Below are positions 13,631 through 26,995 of a DNA stretch of 64,000 nucleotides, in pieces. Every line of letters begins with the position of its first letter. Position 1 is the stretch's first letter. The position numbers and the translations under genes were made by a program. The DNA comes from Phoenix dactylifera (lineage: Eukaryota > Streptophyta > Magnoliopsida > Arecales > Arecaceae), in assembly GCF_009389715.1 (NCBI RefSeq), contig NW_024067676.1, forward strand, positions 308,501 to 372,500, read 5' to 3'. The notes beneath the pieces are model-generated. The model had not been told where the DNA came from, did not search any database, and saw nothing but the letters and a program-made list of their open reading frames with translations.

Positions 13631-14029
13631 GTCTCCATCTGTCCGAACCGTACGCTCCAACTGGAAGAAAACGTAATCTCGCTGCCTTCCTCGAATATTT
13701 CCTTCCTTTCTTATGCGCTAAAAAGCCCTTTTTCTTTCTCGAATTTTTGATTCGGGATCGAAATTTTGTTCGCAATATTCTAATTGGTTGGCGCCCATCC
13801 TTTCCTTAATTCGCACCCTTTCTGACCCAATCTTTTTTTATAAAAAAAATTATATAATAAATTATTGAATTTTAATCGTATTATATATATATATATATTT
13901 ATTTTTTTTCAAAATGCACGATTTCTTTTGTATGAATCAGTTTTGTTTTCCCAGCGAGCGAACCCCTCCTTTCCTCCTCTGGCGCGGTGCGCTCCTCTTG
14001 CTGTGACGTCCTCCGTCTTCGTTACAGCG

Positions 14030-17000
14030 ATGGAGACCGCCGCCTCCGCCGGCACCGACTCCTCCGCCGCCGATTCACGCCTTGGCTTCGGAAAGAAGGA
14101 GTTTGGGTAATTTGTTTCCTAATTTCTCGATTGATTTTGATTTGAAATAGGTATAATCCACCGCGTTTCTTGATTTCTTTCTCTCTTTTTTTGTGATTTT
14201 TTGGGGTTATGATTAGATGTAGGCACTATAGGCGGAGGTGCAAGATCCGAGCTCCGTGTTGCAATGAGATCTTCTCTTGCCGCCTCTGCCATAATGAGTC
14301 CGACGTATTGAAATCTCTCTCTGTTTGGATCTCGTTTGTTGTTTTTTTTTCTTGATTTATGATGGGGTTTTTGAATAGCTTTGTTGTTTTTGTTGATTGG
14401 ATTAGAGCGTTCTGCATGAGCTTTGCCGCCAGGATGTTCAGCGGGTGGGTTCAAATGCTGTTCTTTTTATGTTGGATGGGTTGTTTGGGTTGGATATGAG
14501 TTGGGGTGATGAAATTTGGGTATTTTTTGGATTGATTTTGCAGGTGATCTGTTTGGTCTGTGACACTGAGCAGCCGGTATCGGTTTTAGATCTGAGAAGA
14601 GATATTTCTACTATGCTTGATATTCTTTACTTTTAAGTTGTCATTGGTTAAATTTTGAGTAGTGATTGAATTGTGGTTCTGTTGATAGGTTGCACAGGTA
14701 TGTTCAAATTGCGGGGTTAATATGGGAGAGTATTTCTGCGATGTGTGCAAATTCTATGATGATGATGTGAGCTTTTTGTAAAGTTATCATGCTAGTTTCG
14801 GATGCTGAATTGGTAAAATATCGATGGTAATGCATGTTGCTTGATTCTTCTTGCAGGTTGATAAGGGGCAATTTCATTGCAATGATTGTGGCATGTGCAG
14901 GTTAGTGAATTCGTGTCTTGTCTCTTTTTCTTTTCTTTTTAATCTTTGGACATATGAGATGATGGACTAACCCTGTTTGTGTTAAATTCAAACAGAGTTG
15001 GTGGCAAAGAGAATTTTTACCACTGCCAGAAGTGTGGTATGTGCTTGCTGCACCTAATTTACCTTTTATAAGCTCGCCTGGTAGTGTAATTATATCCTGA
15101 GCCAGGTACTGTGACAGTTGTATGGGTAGCAAATTTAGTTTGGTCGTGATTTGTTCTTCCCTTTCTTTTTTATCTTTTGATTGTATGATCCTGAAGATGT
15201 GATGAATAGGTTGTTTCACTTTGTAAGTGTATGCTAGTCAGGAAACCACTATGGGCTCGTTTGGTTCGCGGGAAGCATTTTCCTTCCTAGGAATATGATT
15301 CCTGGGAAACAAATTCCTAGGAAGAGAATGCCTAGGAAAGTACTTTTGGCATGTTTGGTTGACCATGGGAAAGTGACAAATTTCCAAGGTACTTATGTTT
15401 GGTTGGCCATCCACTTTCCTAGGAAAGTTATATATAATTCCTATTATGCCCTTAATAAAAATTAGATTTTTAATGCCTCTTTAATGCTTCTTTAATGCTG
15501 AAGGGACTTTTTGGGAAAAAGTAAAAATAGAGTGATTCCCACCTAATGGGAAAGTAACTTTCCCATGTTTCTCATGGGAAAGACTTTCCCATGAAATGTG
15601 GGAATCACATTCCCATGGGAATACAACTTTCCCTTCTCTCTCCTTTGAAAACTCCAACCAAACAAGAGGCATCTCATTACTTTCCCGTTGACCACACTTT
15701 CCCCCCTTCTTTTCCCGCGAACCAAACGAGCCCTATATGGAATTGAAGCAACGTTAATAGTTTATCTGATTTATGTCTGAGATGTTGGTGCTAGAGAAAA
15801 TTTCATCCTCAATTTGGTGCACAGACAAGATGATACACCTCTACCAAAATTTTGATATAGTAACTGAAAGATGGCATGAATTTTCTCTCTCGAATATACG
15901 AAAATTTTGTGCAGTTTAATGGAGTTGCTTGTTCTTTTAGATATTTAGATGCTTAGAAACCCCCAAATCCCTAATATAGCCATTCTATCAAGGTACGGTT
16001 TGCTTTCAATGAGTGAAATTGCTAACTACTCAGGCATATCTAGGTCATAATGTGAGACTTCCCCAAGTCAAATAAAGGAAAAAAAGAAAAAGGATTGGCT
16101 TTTAAGTTGGCAAGGCAAGAAAGATGTGCAGGTTAGGAAGACGTGCATGTACCACAACTATACCTGGACTTGTATCAAACCTTGCCTCACATTGCAGCAT
16201 CACATAATGCTGGTATGATGTTGTGTGCAGCAGACTAAATGAGATAGGCATCTAAACTGTTCAGCTAAAAACCATAGTGTATGCCTTTGATTATCGTTAG
16301 AAAAAACAGATAAAATAATTTAAACGCATATATACCATTCTTTTTTGCTCTATTATCATCCATGCTATACACACGCACACACTTGTATGTTTATGCGCAT
16401 GAACCACGCTGCTTTAAACTTCATTTTGTTGGTGCTCAACTATTTTAAATGTGTTCCACCTACTACCTTTGTGATTGACCACACAGGATCCTGCTACTCA
16501 GTTGTGTTGCGTGATAAGCATCGATGTGTGGAGAACTCAATGAGGAGCCATTGCCCTATATGTTATGAGGTACGTTTTGATGAAATACTTCTAAAGTCTA
16601 TTGAAATTTGAAATTGTCATAACTTTAGAAGCTGCATTTCAGTATCTTTTTGACTCATTGAAAGAAACTAGAGTTCTGAACTGTGGGCACACCATACATA
16701 GAGAATGTTTTGAAGAGATGCTGGAACATGCCCAGTAAGCCCATGTCTCTTTAGCTTATTTATTTGTTTTTCCATATGCTTGTGGTTTTTGAATTGTGGA
16801 TTATAATTCTTTTATCCGAACTCCTGTTGTTTCTGGGGCTTCTACAAAGGTACTCATGTCCAATATGTTCCAAGTCAGTATGTGATATGTCAAAATATTG
16901 GAAGAAATTGGATGAAGAGGTAACACCTCAACAACCTTACCTTGCATTTTTTTATATGTTAAGGGTCATGCAACTTTTCTGTTCATTAATAGTTGCTGCA

Positions 17001-20000
17001 ATCGTACTAATAATTTTTTTTCCATTTAAACAAAACGATGCTGCCATGTTATGTTCCTTGAATTTACTTTTTTTTTAAAAAAAAATGCAGAAGTTCCTAT
17101 CAATTAATCTAGACTAAGTGTACAGTTACTAACAGCAAATAATTGAGGTTATAATGTGATGATCATCTTTTCTTCTCACTTTTTATAACTGTAGAAGTAG
17201 CAGTTCTATATGTTGATCTGCAATCTACTACTGTACAAAAGGTCTCTGTTAAAATAATATCGACTATATATCAGGTGAAACCTTTAGTATTCACCTCGGG
17301 CTGAAGTAGTTAGTGGGCATGTATAGTTGAGAAAAGAAAGATATGATGAGGGATGAGACAATAGTATGGACAATGGATTGCCGAACCTTGATTTAGGGGC
17401 CATTCACTGTCAAAAGATATTGATTTAATCCACTGTCGGATATTATTTTATCTTTAATTTGTCAATTTTCATAAAAAAGTAGGAAAGTTTCTTGTTATAT
17501 GAATGTGAAAAAACCTCAAACTAATCTCATTACTTGGGACATTTCAGTAGTGAATTCTAGTCCTTTGCACTTAGTGGAAACCTTTATGACCAACTTGTTC
17601 TAATTAGAACACTATACCTGGTTCAGAATCCAACCAAAATTTCTCTCTTACACCAACCTACGCTACCCCAGTTCCATTTCTTGAATCTGCAGTCACACCT
17701 GTTCAGAATTTAGTTAACTGAGGTAGAAGGCTCAAAAATCCTAGGCATTGCTTTGACGTTGTTTTTGTTTGAACCAAGATAATGGGATATGGAATGCTCT
17801 AAAGCAATGTTTAAGGGCTAGTTTATGGCTAGATAATTGGAAGTATCTTTAAGCAATGTGGAAAGAAATTCGAAGTTGGATTTGAAAGATCTTACTAAAA
17901 GAAGCTTAGTTCATTTCTTTGACTTGTAAAGAAGAATGGTAGTCTTATCACTGCAAGTTGTAATCAGACCCTTGATGGGGTCAATAAGGAAATGTTACTG
18001 TTCAATCTCTGAGCCAAAAGTGGAGTTTGGTCATTGGTGTGTGTGAAATTTCTAGGACATGATCTTGTTGTCATCTCTGATGTGTGTGTTAAAATAGCCT
18101 CCAAGGAGTTCATGAGTTGTTGACAATTTGTCATTTAGCTTGGGTAACTGCAACAGCTGTCTTAGCCTTAAATTTATACCCTCCTAGTGATTGTCGACGA
18201 CCTCACTTTTCCAACCTAAAGAGGTGTTTCAAATGAAAACTTCATGTTTTGGTACACTGGCAAAGTTACTGGAAATCATGGTTCTCTGGTGGTTGGAAGC
18301 TCCTAGAAGTTTGCAGTACATGGGATATCTAATTATCCTTTGTTAATGGCAAGTCTGTTGTTTGATGGTCATAGTGATTGTGGGGGGAGAAAATAGATCC
18401 AGAGAGTGAAAGGAGAAGACTGAAAATTACCTGTACAAGAAGACTTGTCTGGATAGAGATCCTTTTTGTCATAGCCAATTAGGGAAAATGGTTTGCCTTA
18501 GAGAAGTGTGTGAGGTATTGATTAATGAACAGTCAGAGCTTAGTTTATGCCCTGATACCTTTGCAATGGGACATAATGGTTATCTTCATGAGATTTGTAA
18601 ACAAGTCTTCCCAGTGGTTCCCTCTTTTATTTTTCCTCTCTTTTTCTCTTTATGTATGGAAGCAAGAAACAGAAATATCTAAAGCACTTTAAGTGGCCAA
18701 CCTCATCAAAAAACTCTTGCGAGCCCCTAGTGAAGATGTGGCTGGCCCCTTAGAAGTGCTCAAACAGGAGGTTGAGGAGGTGGGAACCCTAGGCCAACTA
18801 AGTTATCTATTTGTTGGTTAGAGAGATAAGTTTATTTTGCTATAGTAGCTAAGTGGGTTTATAGACATATTGACATGTCTTAGACCTATCAAAATGACAC
18901 ATCTCTCAATAGATGCTATAGTCGAACGAGCTTGTATCATTTGCAAAAATTACAAAACATGTTTGTATGATGGTACTATCATTTGAATTATTGATGGTTA
19001 TGAATAGTAGTTTGGCCTGTAGTTTTAGTGACTAATGGTGTTGTGAAGTTCTTTGATGACTGACTGAGTTTCTTGATATTGTTTTTGCTTGCTATGAATA
19101 TTTATTGCATGATGACTGGCTTTTATGAATGGTTTCAAGATGATTTGTTTCATCATTTTATAGAAAGGTACGAGTGAACACAATTGAATTTATGAGGCTA
19201 TTGAGCATTCATTATATCGATTTGAAACAAAGAGTGTGATGGTGAGAGTTATATGGCTCTTAATAGCTCATCTCTAACACTTGTTGATGCAAAACCTGAG
19301 AAACAATAGTTTCCTAGAAACTAAAAGTAGAACGGAAACAAAATTGAAATGTAAGAGGGAAAAGGATTATGTTAAGGCGGTTTGCAGTACACAAGGTATG
19401 TAAGATACATAAACATCCAAATACTAAATTCATCATTTTGAATAATGCTAATATTCAAGTGTGAAGGCTTTTAAATATTTGCTATATCGAAAACATTTTC
19501 CATTCTTATTTAAAACACATAAAGTAAGTAGGGGCTTGTCTATTTCCTAAAAATTTTTAGCAAAAAAAGTGACAGAATGATAGCTGTAAACTGCTTGTTT
19601 GACAAGTGAGGCCTGAACTGCTAGGGGTGGCAATGGGTTGGTTCTGGTTGGGTCAGTATCCCATATCAAGTCCACATGAGCCTACCTTGAACCCAACTCA
19701 CTTGACCTGCTAGTGAGTTGGCTATTGCTGACCTGAACCAACTCAAGGATAAGCAGGTTGACATGGGCCCCACCTGTGGATCTGTTTAGTGGTAGACAAT
19801 ACTGATGGGTACAAAGGAGGCTACACATGAGGGAGTTTGGTTGTATAACAGCCATTTTGGTGAACAGATCTAGCCATATGTGGCTAGATCTGGTTTAAAA
19901 TGGATGGATCTAGTGATGGGATGGTTGGATCTGCATGAAGACGACTGGTTTTGGTGGTGGTGAATGGCAGAATCTATATTAGGGTGACTGGGTCGGACAA

Positions 20001-23000
20001 TAGGGTGCTTCATTCAATGTGTGATGGTGCAACCGGATTGTGTTGAGCATTGCTTGATTTGGTTGTTTGGTTGTTGGGGAGGATGAAAGGAATAGGAGAG
20101 GAAAGGAGGAGAGATGAGTCAGAGGACAGAAAGATAGGAGGAGAGGAGGTGGAGAGGTTGAGAGGTGGAGGAGGAGAAGAGAGAGGGGAGAAGGAGAGAC
20201 AAACAAGGGGAGAGTTGGAGAGGCAAAGGAGGGAGGGAGGAAGAGAAGAAAGGAAAGTAGAGGTGGAGTAAGGGAGGGATGGAGTGGAGGGGAGGGGGAA
20301 TGAGGAGAGAAAAGTCATGCAAAGAGGGGTTGGCTTGGGGCTGGGGCATGCTTATTTTCATTTTAAAAAATATAACTATAAATATTAAAATATTTATATA
20401 ATCTGGTTTACTGACCTAAAGGGTCAAAAACCTCAACCCCTATCCAACACGATTTGCTAGCAAGTCAAATTTGCTGCACCTGCGCCCGACTGATGGATCA
20501 ATGGTTTAGGTCCTGTTGGATTAGATCAAGTAATGGGGCCGGGATTTGCCGCCCATATGAATTGCTCATATGATATTGGATTGAGATAAATCAAGACAAG
20601 AGAATTGAGAGGTGGGGTGACTTTTGGTCAATTATGGTTTAGGGGTTTTTAAATTGATGAGGTTTATGCTTTCTATGAGCAAGGTATTAGACTAACAATG
20701 GTTTCCATTGTTCACTTTTGAGGAGTTGGTAACTTTTAAATCTTATTAGCTAAACCTAGGGGCGGCATGCTCTATTAAAGTTATTTCTGGTAAATCGAGA
20801 CCCCTTGAGATAAATTAGGAAAATGAAGATATTGGAGTTATGGAATGCATGTAGTTCAATGGAGTTTTGGTTAAGAAATCTATTGGAAAGTGGTGGTTCA
20901 TTTTGAATGGAGTTTGTTGTTTGGTATTCTAATGTGACTAGAGACAAGGAGCATGCCAGCAGGGTTATTTAGTACTTCTGTTGGCAGTTGCCTCTTTTGC
21001 TTTTGATGTTTTGAGACTATTTTAATTTGTTCTCCCCCTCCCTTCTTCTTGTTCTTATTTCCAACCTTCACAGTTGTGTCTTCTAATTCTGTTGCTTTGT
21101 AAATTAGTTAGTGCTGCAATAAGTTTGTAGCATCATGTGGGCAATCGGTACCCAGCAATTGGTATTTTGGGATTTCTGATTTAGAGTTTGACATGAAGTT
21201 TTATCATAGGCATATGAAGTTTAGGAGGCTTGTTCTGTGGAAATTTCTTAAAAGATGATGACTGGCATTGAAACTTGAAATTAGGATTTTTTGCTGTAAA
21301 CTATTCTTCTACTTTATGAACGAATGTGTGGATTTCTTAAAAATTCCTGACTTCTCTTCCCATCTGCTTTTTAATGTTTAGCGAACTCCATACTCTTGAT
21401 CCTGTGTCTTGTGGCTTAAGGATCATTATTTGGATTTTTGAATCAATTGGTTTCCCTTGTTAAGCTTTTATTTGATTTCAGAATAGAATCAATAGATACA
21501 AACCCCTTTAAGATCTGTTCATCATGATCAGTTCTTGCTACTGTGGGCTTCTACTAAGGTTCCCAAATCATGAGTGGACCAAGAGTAGGTTTGGGTGCGG
21601 TAGAAGGGAAATAGAGCTTCTTTAAATATATATATACACACATACGCACACATATTGATAAAGGCTGGTTTTATGGGGTGATATTCTGAGGAGGTTCTGA
21701 ACCACCAACAACATCCTATGTTGCAGACTTGGCTATTAAGCAATGTTTCTAAAGTGGCTCTACACTGCTTGTTGACGGGGTGAAGGTCTTCTTTCAATTA
21801 TTCAGTGTTCAAACAATCATTAATCCTCTCATGGTTAGGTTATGCATGCTATCTGTATGGAAGGTTTGGAAGGTAGAGAAATTGACAATGATCCAAATTG
21901 TGGATAGGGAGTTGTTCGTGGGTAATTCAATAGTATTAACAACAGAAGACAAAGGTGGAAATTGTTAAATGTTGGGAATTGTTAAAACATTCAATCATTT
22001 ATTATTATTACAAGCTGCGAGGGCTGGACATGCTATGAAGCATAGCTGTTATCGTGAACGATGTGAGTTCTGTTGCTTGGTGACAGATTTGGGTGGTAGG
22101 ATCAGGAAGTCAACAGATCAGGAGGAATTTACAAGTCGAAGTTTGCAGTTTCTCTAATACTATTATCGTTTAGCACTTCTGGGGCAGGTGGATTTCTAGT
22201 TGAGATGTTTTTGATGTTATATAGCTTTCTTATTTGGATATTTTTTTATGCTACTGGATATGTAGGCAGCACTGCTTTAATGCAGTACATATTTATAGAC
22301 AGCAAAATTTAATCAAGATGTGCATGTCCGTAGTCATTTTTTTTTCTTTATAGGTTGAATTCTGGATGGCATTATCTTTTATGGCCGTGTCCATGCAAAT
22401 GTGCAGTATCTGTTGGCTAGAATAGAGCATTATGTGATATTTTTTAGGTAAAAAGATATCATGAGGTATTTTTGGCAAGTCTCTGTCCGTGGTAGGTAAT
22501 TGTAATGTGACTTTCCTTTGAGAAAAGGGTTGTACTGGCACTTCTCATGCAATGAAAAGTTTAGGATAATGTCTTTCTGGTTCTTGTTTATCGATTTGCA
22601 GATCATATGTTGTTCTCGTGTAGTCTGTCTCATCATGAAGTGGTACGCATGTTGATCTTATTTTGAATTATGTTGAATTAACGTAGGAGCAAAGGTGAAC
22701 TATGAAAAGTTCATTATGATGAGTTTAGCAGGTTGTAGTAGTTCTGTATGCTTTATTTTGTTGGAGCTTTGAAGAGTTTGAGGCTCTTATCTTGGTCATC
22801 CATACAGGCAGACTCAACCAGCATCAATTGTCAAGTTGATGTCTGCAAAGGAGCAGCTTCTGTTTTTAAGGAAAGATTGGTAACCAATCAAGGCTACAAA
22901 ATTTGCCCTTTTTTTGTTGTTGTAGCGCTGGCCTTATTTTTTTTTTGGAGATGATGTAAATTTAATTGGGTAATAAAATAGGATTCTGGATAATATGGTC

Positions 23001-24348
23001 AATTGGAAGTCAGCATATTTTCCTACAAATGTAGGATGCTTGATTTAAAGTATCTTAAAACCCAAAACTACCTTGCTAAGAAGTGATGATGATAATTTGT
23101 GTTAAGGAAAGCAATAATTTGTGGTAATAATTTATTTTGTTCCATGTTCAGATGCAAAGGATGGCATTCCCGTAAGTAAATCATGCTTGGGAGTCTTCTG
23201 AGGCTCTAGATTGTTATGATCAGGTTCTTGGACAGGGTTAGTGTGCTCAAGTATAGTATTATGAGAAGCTAGCTCTTTTTAGAGCTGTAGCTAACTCAAG
23301 TTAGGTTTTTGGTTGTATGTGCCGTGTGGGGATTTTCCTCGTATGCCTGTATCTCTAGATTATAATTCTCTTATTGATTTTGCTTTCTCTGGAAATGTTC
23401 ATTAGTAGCTGTATGGAGAGGTCATCTGTTCTCTTATTATCTATCGAGACCTTTAAGATTTGAAATTTGTTACCTGGTTAGCTTGTTCGAGCCCCTGTGA
23501 GTTCTGTGAATAGGAATAGGTTGGAAAGATGGGTGGTTTATTCGTGTAGGAGATTATTTGTCAAATCTTTGGATGAATGAGTCTCTTTCAGAATTGTATA
23601 AGATCTAAGCAATGCTCTGCCGATTTTCCCTTATAGTTCTTTTATGCAACTGTTTCCCTTGATAGTCTTGTTTGTCATACATGTTTGAGGCACAACCATT
23701 TGTTATGTTGTTATTATTACTTTTACCTTGCATGGGATCGGGGAAATGAGATGCACCAAAAGGAACAAGATTTTGTTGATGCAAGTCTAATTTAGTTTGA
23801 AATAGCGACAATCTAAGAAGCATAAGATTGAAGGTCAATGTTTTATCTAGTTTACTTTAGCTTTCCAGGTGCTTGACTTGTGTTCTATGTCATCTCTTTT
23901 TGTGTTCTTCAAGGAAAACAATCTGACTCGTTTAGATCCATGGCCACGATGGATATCAGATTATAATATTCTACATTGACCTGTATCTGGGATCAAATGC
24001 ACATAACTCTACATCATTCTACTTGAATCATCACTTGATTAGATTCTAGCTGCCTTCTTCGTTATTCATCCGTGATATACCAGCCAGGAGGACATACCCT
24101 CGACCTGTTAAATTATGTCAGATGAAACACAAATGCATCGATGAGTTTTAATTGTTAATTTCAAATTATTAGTTGTACGAGGAACATCTCTGTGCAGTTA
24201 ACTTTTATTGATTGAATTTCAGACTCTGTACTTTATAGCATTAGAGCAATTGATATTAATCTTGCCATGAGTTTTACACATGAGCAGGGATTAGACCTGC
24301 AAACTCATGAATTTGAAGCACAAATACATCATTGCTTTAACAATAATT

Positions 24349-24418
<70 letters not shown>

Positions 24419-25195
24419 AACTCTCTTTTGGTTTTTGGGGTTCCGGCCAAGTCATACAACATTAACTTCTGGACTCTTACTTTTGCAGATAGCAGCAACA
24501 ATCATGCCCGAAGATTATCGTTACAAGGTCTGTTTTTCATCCTACGTTCCATAACGACTAGTATGGATTTCAGAAAATCTGTTGAACTTATACCATAAAA
24601 AGGAATTATTGGGGTTTACATAAAATTTTCAGCTCCAATAACCTAACCTGACTGATTAGGGATTTTCCATTTTATGACATCTTTCACGAATAAAATGGAT
24701 ATTACATTAATGATAATGGGTCCAGCAGCTTGCTTAAGGTGATCAGATAGAGCACCATGTTGATTTAATTCAGTTTAACCTGGGCACGCATAGGAATCAA
24801 GAGCTTCTTAGGGCTTCTTGGACTGCATAAAATTCTTTTAGATCCTACTTCAACCCCACTTTTGATATTTATGATAGAATTTGGATCTCGAATCTTCCTG
24901 GTTGGATCCTAAAGTAACAAACTTTTTGTACCTTTCCCCAGGCATAGCATGTAACTTCCTTTTTTCTGTTATACATTTTAGGTATGCTAAAACAAAAGAA
25001 AGAAAGGGGGGTAAAAAATTCTCCGTTCCATTTGAACTGGTGTATATTTTGCAGGTCTGGATCCTCTGTAACGACTGCAACGAAGCTTCGGAGGTGTTCT
25101 TTCACATTATTGGCCGTAAATGTAGTCACTGCGGTTCCTACAACACCAGGTCAACTTCTCCTCCAGCTATGCCTCCTCAATTGAACTCCTCCTGA
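14030..25195 (+). CDS. RZFP34: CHY zinc-finger and RING-H2 E3 ubiquitin-protein ligase
   Basis: Twelve exons: 14030-14106, 14217-14304, 14406-14444, 14544-14576, 14689-14766, 14857-14900, 14996-15036, 16487-16569, 16643-16734, 16850-16919, 24489-24527, 25055-25195; GT-AG throughout, phases consistent, 274 residues. The CHY finger begins at about residue 26 ([16 protein letters not shown]). CTCHY-type Cys/His pairs follow to about residue 133. The RING-H2 is complete: C156-X2-C159-X15-C175-X-H177-X2-H180-X2-C183-X11-C195-X2-C198. A C-terminal zinc ribbon has C233, C236, C251 and C254. This is the architecture of RCHY1/Pirh2 and of plant RZFP34/CHYR1 and MIEL1, which ubiquitinate target proteins and act in ABA, drought or immune signalling. 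Start chosen because it precedes the CHY finger in frame. The symbol marks the family; the exact orthologue is inferred. Introns 7 and 10 hold transposons. Confidence 0.93.
15253..15733. mobile_element. Short Tourist-like MITE, family 2, copy 2 (intron 7 of the RING ligase)
   Basis: Ends are GGGCTCGTTTGGTTCGCGGG and its reverse complement. TAT at 15250-15252 and 15734-15736 is a 3-bp target duplication that departs from the usual TWA. Length 481 bp, non-coding. The interior has many CCTAGGAA and TTTCCCATGGGAAA palindromes and could fold into a long hairpin. It is in the opposite orientation to the copy at 11812. Confidence 0.87.
19622..20557. mobile_element. Candidate non-autonomous hAT-like element
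   Basis: The left end TAGGGGTGGCAA pairs with a right end whose reverse complement is TATGGGCGGCAA (10 of 12). Flanks are TGAACTGC at 19614-19621 and TGAATTGC at 20558-20565, an 8-bp duplication with one mismatch, the length typical of hAT. The ends are rich in GGGT/ACCC words, and the interior has a purine-rich GGAGAGG block (20080-20300). No transposase is visible. Boundaries are moderately supported because both end repeat and duplication are imperfect. Confidence 0.5.
24351..24416. repeat. Compound microsatellite (CT)n(AT)n
   Basis: About 32 bp of CT repeats to 24382 followed by about 34 bp of AT repeats to 24416, in the 3' part of intron 10 of the RING ligase. Confidence 0.95.
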
Positions 25196-25839
25196 AGTGC
25201 CTCCTAAATGGATTCTTTCTCCCCCCGGGCAAGGTTTACAGAAAGATTTGGGCTAGCTGAACACCTTAACAAGCAATTCCCTTCCTGTAAGGAGGGTCCT
25301 AATTGTGTTGTTTGGTTTGGTTTCCATACCATTGCTGAATTCTTCAACTTTACATTATTCGGGTAGTGTGCTGAATTGTTGTCTCTAAATGTAGTTGCCA
25401 GGGCAGCCCACCTTTCTGTAAGGAGGGTCCTAATTTGACCTTTATAATATCAAGTATAAACTGTTGATGTAACTTCATTTTTTTTTCCTTGCATACAATA
25501 TGGTGGCACGGTTATACGATGGTTATTTACTAAGTCCATGTAGAGTATAAAAGCATGTATTACTCTATTACTAGGTTATACTCAAATGTTGCATGCGATT
25601 ACGTGGCCTATTACACCATCCTCTTTAAACATAATGTCAGCACATAGGTGAATGGCAACTCTTAACACACCTGCATGATTTTTTGTTCACTAGTTTTCAA
25701 ATATCCCATCTTAAAGTGTCCAAATTTCATCATTTTTTGTTTCTTTTTTTTTTTTTTTTTGACATCATGAGTCCACAGCCATCCATATAAGAATCTATTA
25801 AACTCTAGTCACAGGTATAATGGTAAGATGTTCATGCAA

Positions 25840-25841
<2 letters not shown>

Positions 25842-25884
<43 letters not shown>
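25842..25884. repeat. (TC)n microsatellite
   Basis: An uninterrupted TC dinucleotide run of about 43 bp, downstream of the RING ligase. Confidence 0.95.
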
Positions 25885-25887
<3 letters not shown>

Positions 25888-26895
25888 TTGTTGATTTGAT
25901 GCAAGTTTAGCTAAAGTATATTGACCTCTAATATAAGTCTCATTTGACTTACAAATGGCATATCCTATAATGAAACTTTCTAGCAATTTAGGTAACGGTA
26001 TACCGTGTAAGAAGTGTCCTCTAGTTGTGCAGCAGCTATGTGTCGAGTCACTGGAAACACGAAGGACTAGAATACCCAAGTCCACAGATTAAGCATGTCG
26101 AAGAAGATCACTGTAGAAGGTAAACGAATTTATTTCATCAGCACACCCATGATTTAAGCAAGAATGGCCCTTCTAAGAGTCAGTTCACGAGGGTTTGGTC
26201 TATACACGCTACTACTAATGGTTTGTCTAGTCCTACGAGAAGTCAGCCACATTCATGTAGATACCTCCAAAACATCCGGACCAACTTTCAGTAATTATGC
26301 ATGCAATCAATTCTGTTTTTGTGACGATTAAGATATTAGATAGGATCTGTCATGCCCCAGATCCACCTCGTATCACGACCGTGCATGTCTTTGCCCACGA
26401 TAACACGAAGCCATATTAAAAAATTTCATATCAAAAGCAAACAATTTTATTCATAGATGTCATAAAGTGTTTCACCAATAGGGAACGATACAGAGCTTCT
26501 AAGAATTTTAGCATTTCATATTCAATTATCTTCATAACCTTGAAGTATGTCAAGCTCTCTGCTCCTAACAATCTTATTTATCTGAAAAAAAATAAATGGA
26601 GTTGTATGAGCTATACAGCTCAGTAAGTAATTATGCTCCATCTTACCGAATCAAGCATAATATTTTACATGCTAATGCATTACTTTAAGCAAAATAGCAG
26701 ATATTTCAAAATAAGCATTTCATAACTCATATTAAAACAAGATGCTCAATCATACAAATTCGTAAACATGGAGATGCCATATAGAATGCTGCCTTTTAAA
26801 TACTGCCATTATTCCATATTTTAAAAATCATACTCTCAGATGGTAGTGCAGCTATGGTCACTATTATAACCCATGACAGGGCCGTAATCTTTGCC

Positions 26896-26995
26896 AACTA
26901 TTATACCCGTTGGTTGGGCCATATGCCGAGCTATTATACCCGCTGGCGAGGGCCATATGCCGAACTATTATACCCGTTGGCGAAGGCCGTACATA
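26896..26995. repeat. Tandem repeat of about 34 bp, three copies
   Basis: CTATTATACCCGTTGG followed by GGCC and ATATGCCGA is repeated three times (starting near 26898, 26931 and 26965) with a few substitutions; the last copy is degenerate. It lies inside the LTR-like block. Confidence 0.85.

Larger units (their letters stand above)
16920..24488 (+). other. Intron 10 of the RING ligase, 7.6 kb
   Basis: This interval runs from a GTAACA donor after exon 10 to the TTTTGCAG acceptor before exon 11. It contains the hAT-like element at 19622-20557 and a CT/TA microsatellite near its 3' end. Elsewhere I see only low-similarity open frames and short degenerate repeats. No embedded gene was recognised on either strand. 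Confidence 0.8.

Noticed and set aside
19979..20361. Ser/Leu/Pro-rich frames and their Glu/Arg-rich complements
   Set aside because: Product of a purine-rich GGAGAGG block inside the hAT-like candidate.
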